Notes under the pieces: model-generated
Databases searched by the model: none
What the model was told of the DNA's origin: nothing
Seen by the model: only the letters and a program-made list of their open reading frames with translations
Part shown: one piece after another, positions 37,312 to 37,785 of the stretch
How positions within the stretch are numbered: the stretch's first letter is position 1
Layout: every line of letters begins with the position of its first letter
Origin: Roseinatronobacter bogoriensis DSM 18756
GTDB taxonomy: Bacteria > Pseudomonadota > Alphaproteobacteria > Rhodobacterales > Rhodobacteraceae
Assembly: GCF_004366635.1 (NCBI RefSeq)
Contig: NZ_SORN01000017.1
Span: 1 to 37,785 of the forward strand
Length of the DNA stretch: 37,785 nt
Reading direction: 5' to 3'
Made by a program: the position numbers and the translations under genes

Positions 37312-37341
37312 GCCGATCCGAATGGGTCGGCTTTCGTTTTT
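37312..37341 (+). terminator. Second hairpin terminator near the right end
   Basis: GCCGATCC (37312-37319), loop GAAT, GGGTCGGC (37324-37331), then TTTCGTTTTT. One G-U pair. No plus-strand gene ends just before it, so it may be a backup for late transcripts or protect host genes. Confidence 0.75.
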
Positions 37342-37690
37342 GGTCATGCAGAATCAGTTCATAGACACATCCTTCTTTGGAACCTTAGAGACGCTCTCAG
37401 AACGTCGCTAAAGCTGGTTGATGGAATCACTATGACGATTAGGGGGCGTTCATGGAAGCCCGCGAAACGCGTAAAATGGTGCCGCTGCTTCCAAAATTAT
37501 CTTCGACATGATTTTTTGAATCATTCAGCGCGGATGATGACGGTGCCTTCCGTCCGCGAACGATGAGCGCGCTGCAAGGAAAGTTGCAAAACATACGTTT
37601 CCAAAATGGCGCGTAAGCTATTGATAAGTCGTGCGCGGGTTCTGGCGCTGTTTCCCGCGCAAGCTGTTGATTTGGATAGATAGGCGCACA

Positions 37691-37709
37691 CCTCTTGGGT
37701 GCGCCATTT
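37691..37709 (+). other. attR: attR core (19 bp)
   Basis: Exact second copy of the attL core. Immediately to its left GGCGCAC (37683-37689) is the reverse complement of GTGCGCC (37699-37705), so the phage arm plus core form an inverted repeat. Bases 37710-37785 are bacterial DNA with no gene visible. Confidence 0.95.
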
Positions 37710-37785
37710 TCCAATGTTTGCAACGTGTTTCGCTGAGTGCGATGTAATTGCTTGGGGATTGGCGGCGAAAATGCGCCCCAGCGAC

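Larger units (their letters stand above)
37045..37690. other. Right-end region with little coding capacity
   Basis: About 650 bp before attR. Apart from the micropeptide frame and the hairpin at 37312-37341 I see no convincing gene. It is richer in A+T than the rest, and TTCCAAA-like words occur at 37376-37382 (reverse), 37489-37495 and 37598-37604. These recall the TTTCCAAT inverted repeat at attL and might be integrase arm sites. Confidence 0.5.
77..37709. mobile_element. Complete siphoviral prophage inserted in tRNA-Arg
   Basis: The element is bounded by a 19-bp perfect direct repeat. It carries integrase next to attL, then a left early operon, an immunity region, replication genes, an HK97-like head module, a long non-contractile tail module and lysis genes next to attR. 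All modules expected of a lambdoid siphovirus are present, and no frameshifted or interrupted core gene is seen apart from the programmed frameshift in the tail chaperone. It therefore looks potentially inducible. The terminase, portal, ClpP-like protease and capsid order is that of HK97-type, probably cos-packaging, phages. No contractile sheath gene is present. Confidence 0.95.

Noticed and set aside
37294..37566. 90-aa plus-strand frame near attR
   Set aside because: No SD, its 5' part is the terminator hairpin, and the protein has no recognisable pattern.

Overview
The window holds one essentially complete, lambdoid-style siphoprophage of about 37.6 kb, inserted in the 3' end of a tRNA-Arg(CCG) gene (16-92). 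A 19-bp direct repeat marks the ends: attL at 77-95 and attR at 37691-37709. Only the first ~76 and last ~76 bases are bacterial. The high G+C, the prevalence of gcg/cgc codons, the HNH and tail-chaperone families and a gene-transfer-agent-like chaperone suggest an alphaproteobacterial host, most likely Rhodobacteraceae. That assignment is inference from family resemblance.

Layout. (1) Left arm, minus strand, 6225 down to 132: a tightly coupled early operon of 15 genes, many joined by 4-bp ATGA overlaps. It encodes small unknown proteins, a Gp37/Gp68-type (DUF5131) protein, an HNH-like protein, a zinc-ribbon protein, a DNA adenine methyltransferase, an AlpA-like excisionase candidate and the tyrosine integrase. 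(2) Immunity region, 6226-7890: a small XRE repressor plus three probable lysogenic-conversion genes (secreted protein, membrane protein, lipoprotein). It is bounded by two divergent promoters, PL and PR, that carry the same 18-bp -35/operator block. (3) Right early region, plus strand, 7886-16852: a Cro-like gene, a string of small accessory genes, an ASCH-type protein and a D5/P4-family SF3 helicase. An array of 9-bp repeats in opposed orientation, possibly the origin, follows the helicase. More unknown genes come after it, one of which could be a late regulator. (4) Late region, 16958-36962: HNH, small and large terminase, portal, ClpP-like prohead protease, HK97-type capsid, connectors, tail tube, tail chaperones with a -1 frameshift, tape measure, tail tip, fibre, a LamG-like protein and the lysis genes. 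(5) A 0.7-kb, mostly non-coding right end before attR.

How it works together. In the lysogen the repressor would close PL and PR by binding palindromes placed between the -35 and -10 boxes, while the genes between them stay expressed. After induction PL would drive integrase/excisionase and host-takeover genes, and PR would drive Cro and replication. A third promoter of the same shape (TTGACG-N17-CATTTT) lies before the late genes and is followed at once by an intrinsic terminator, which suggests late control by antitermination.

Points most worth a second look: the tail fibre fused to a metallophosphoesterase domain, the duplicated GGGAAAC slippery sites, the opposed iteron array, the matched PL/PR operators with leaderless starts, and a 508-bp cassette flanked by 21-bp direct repeats.
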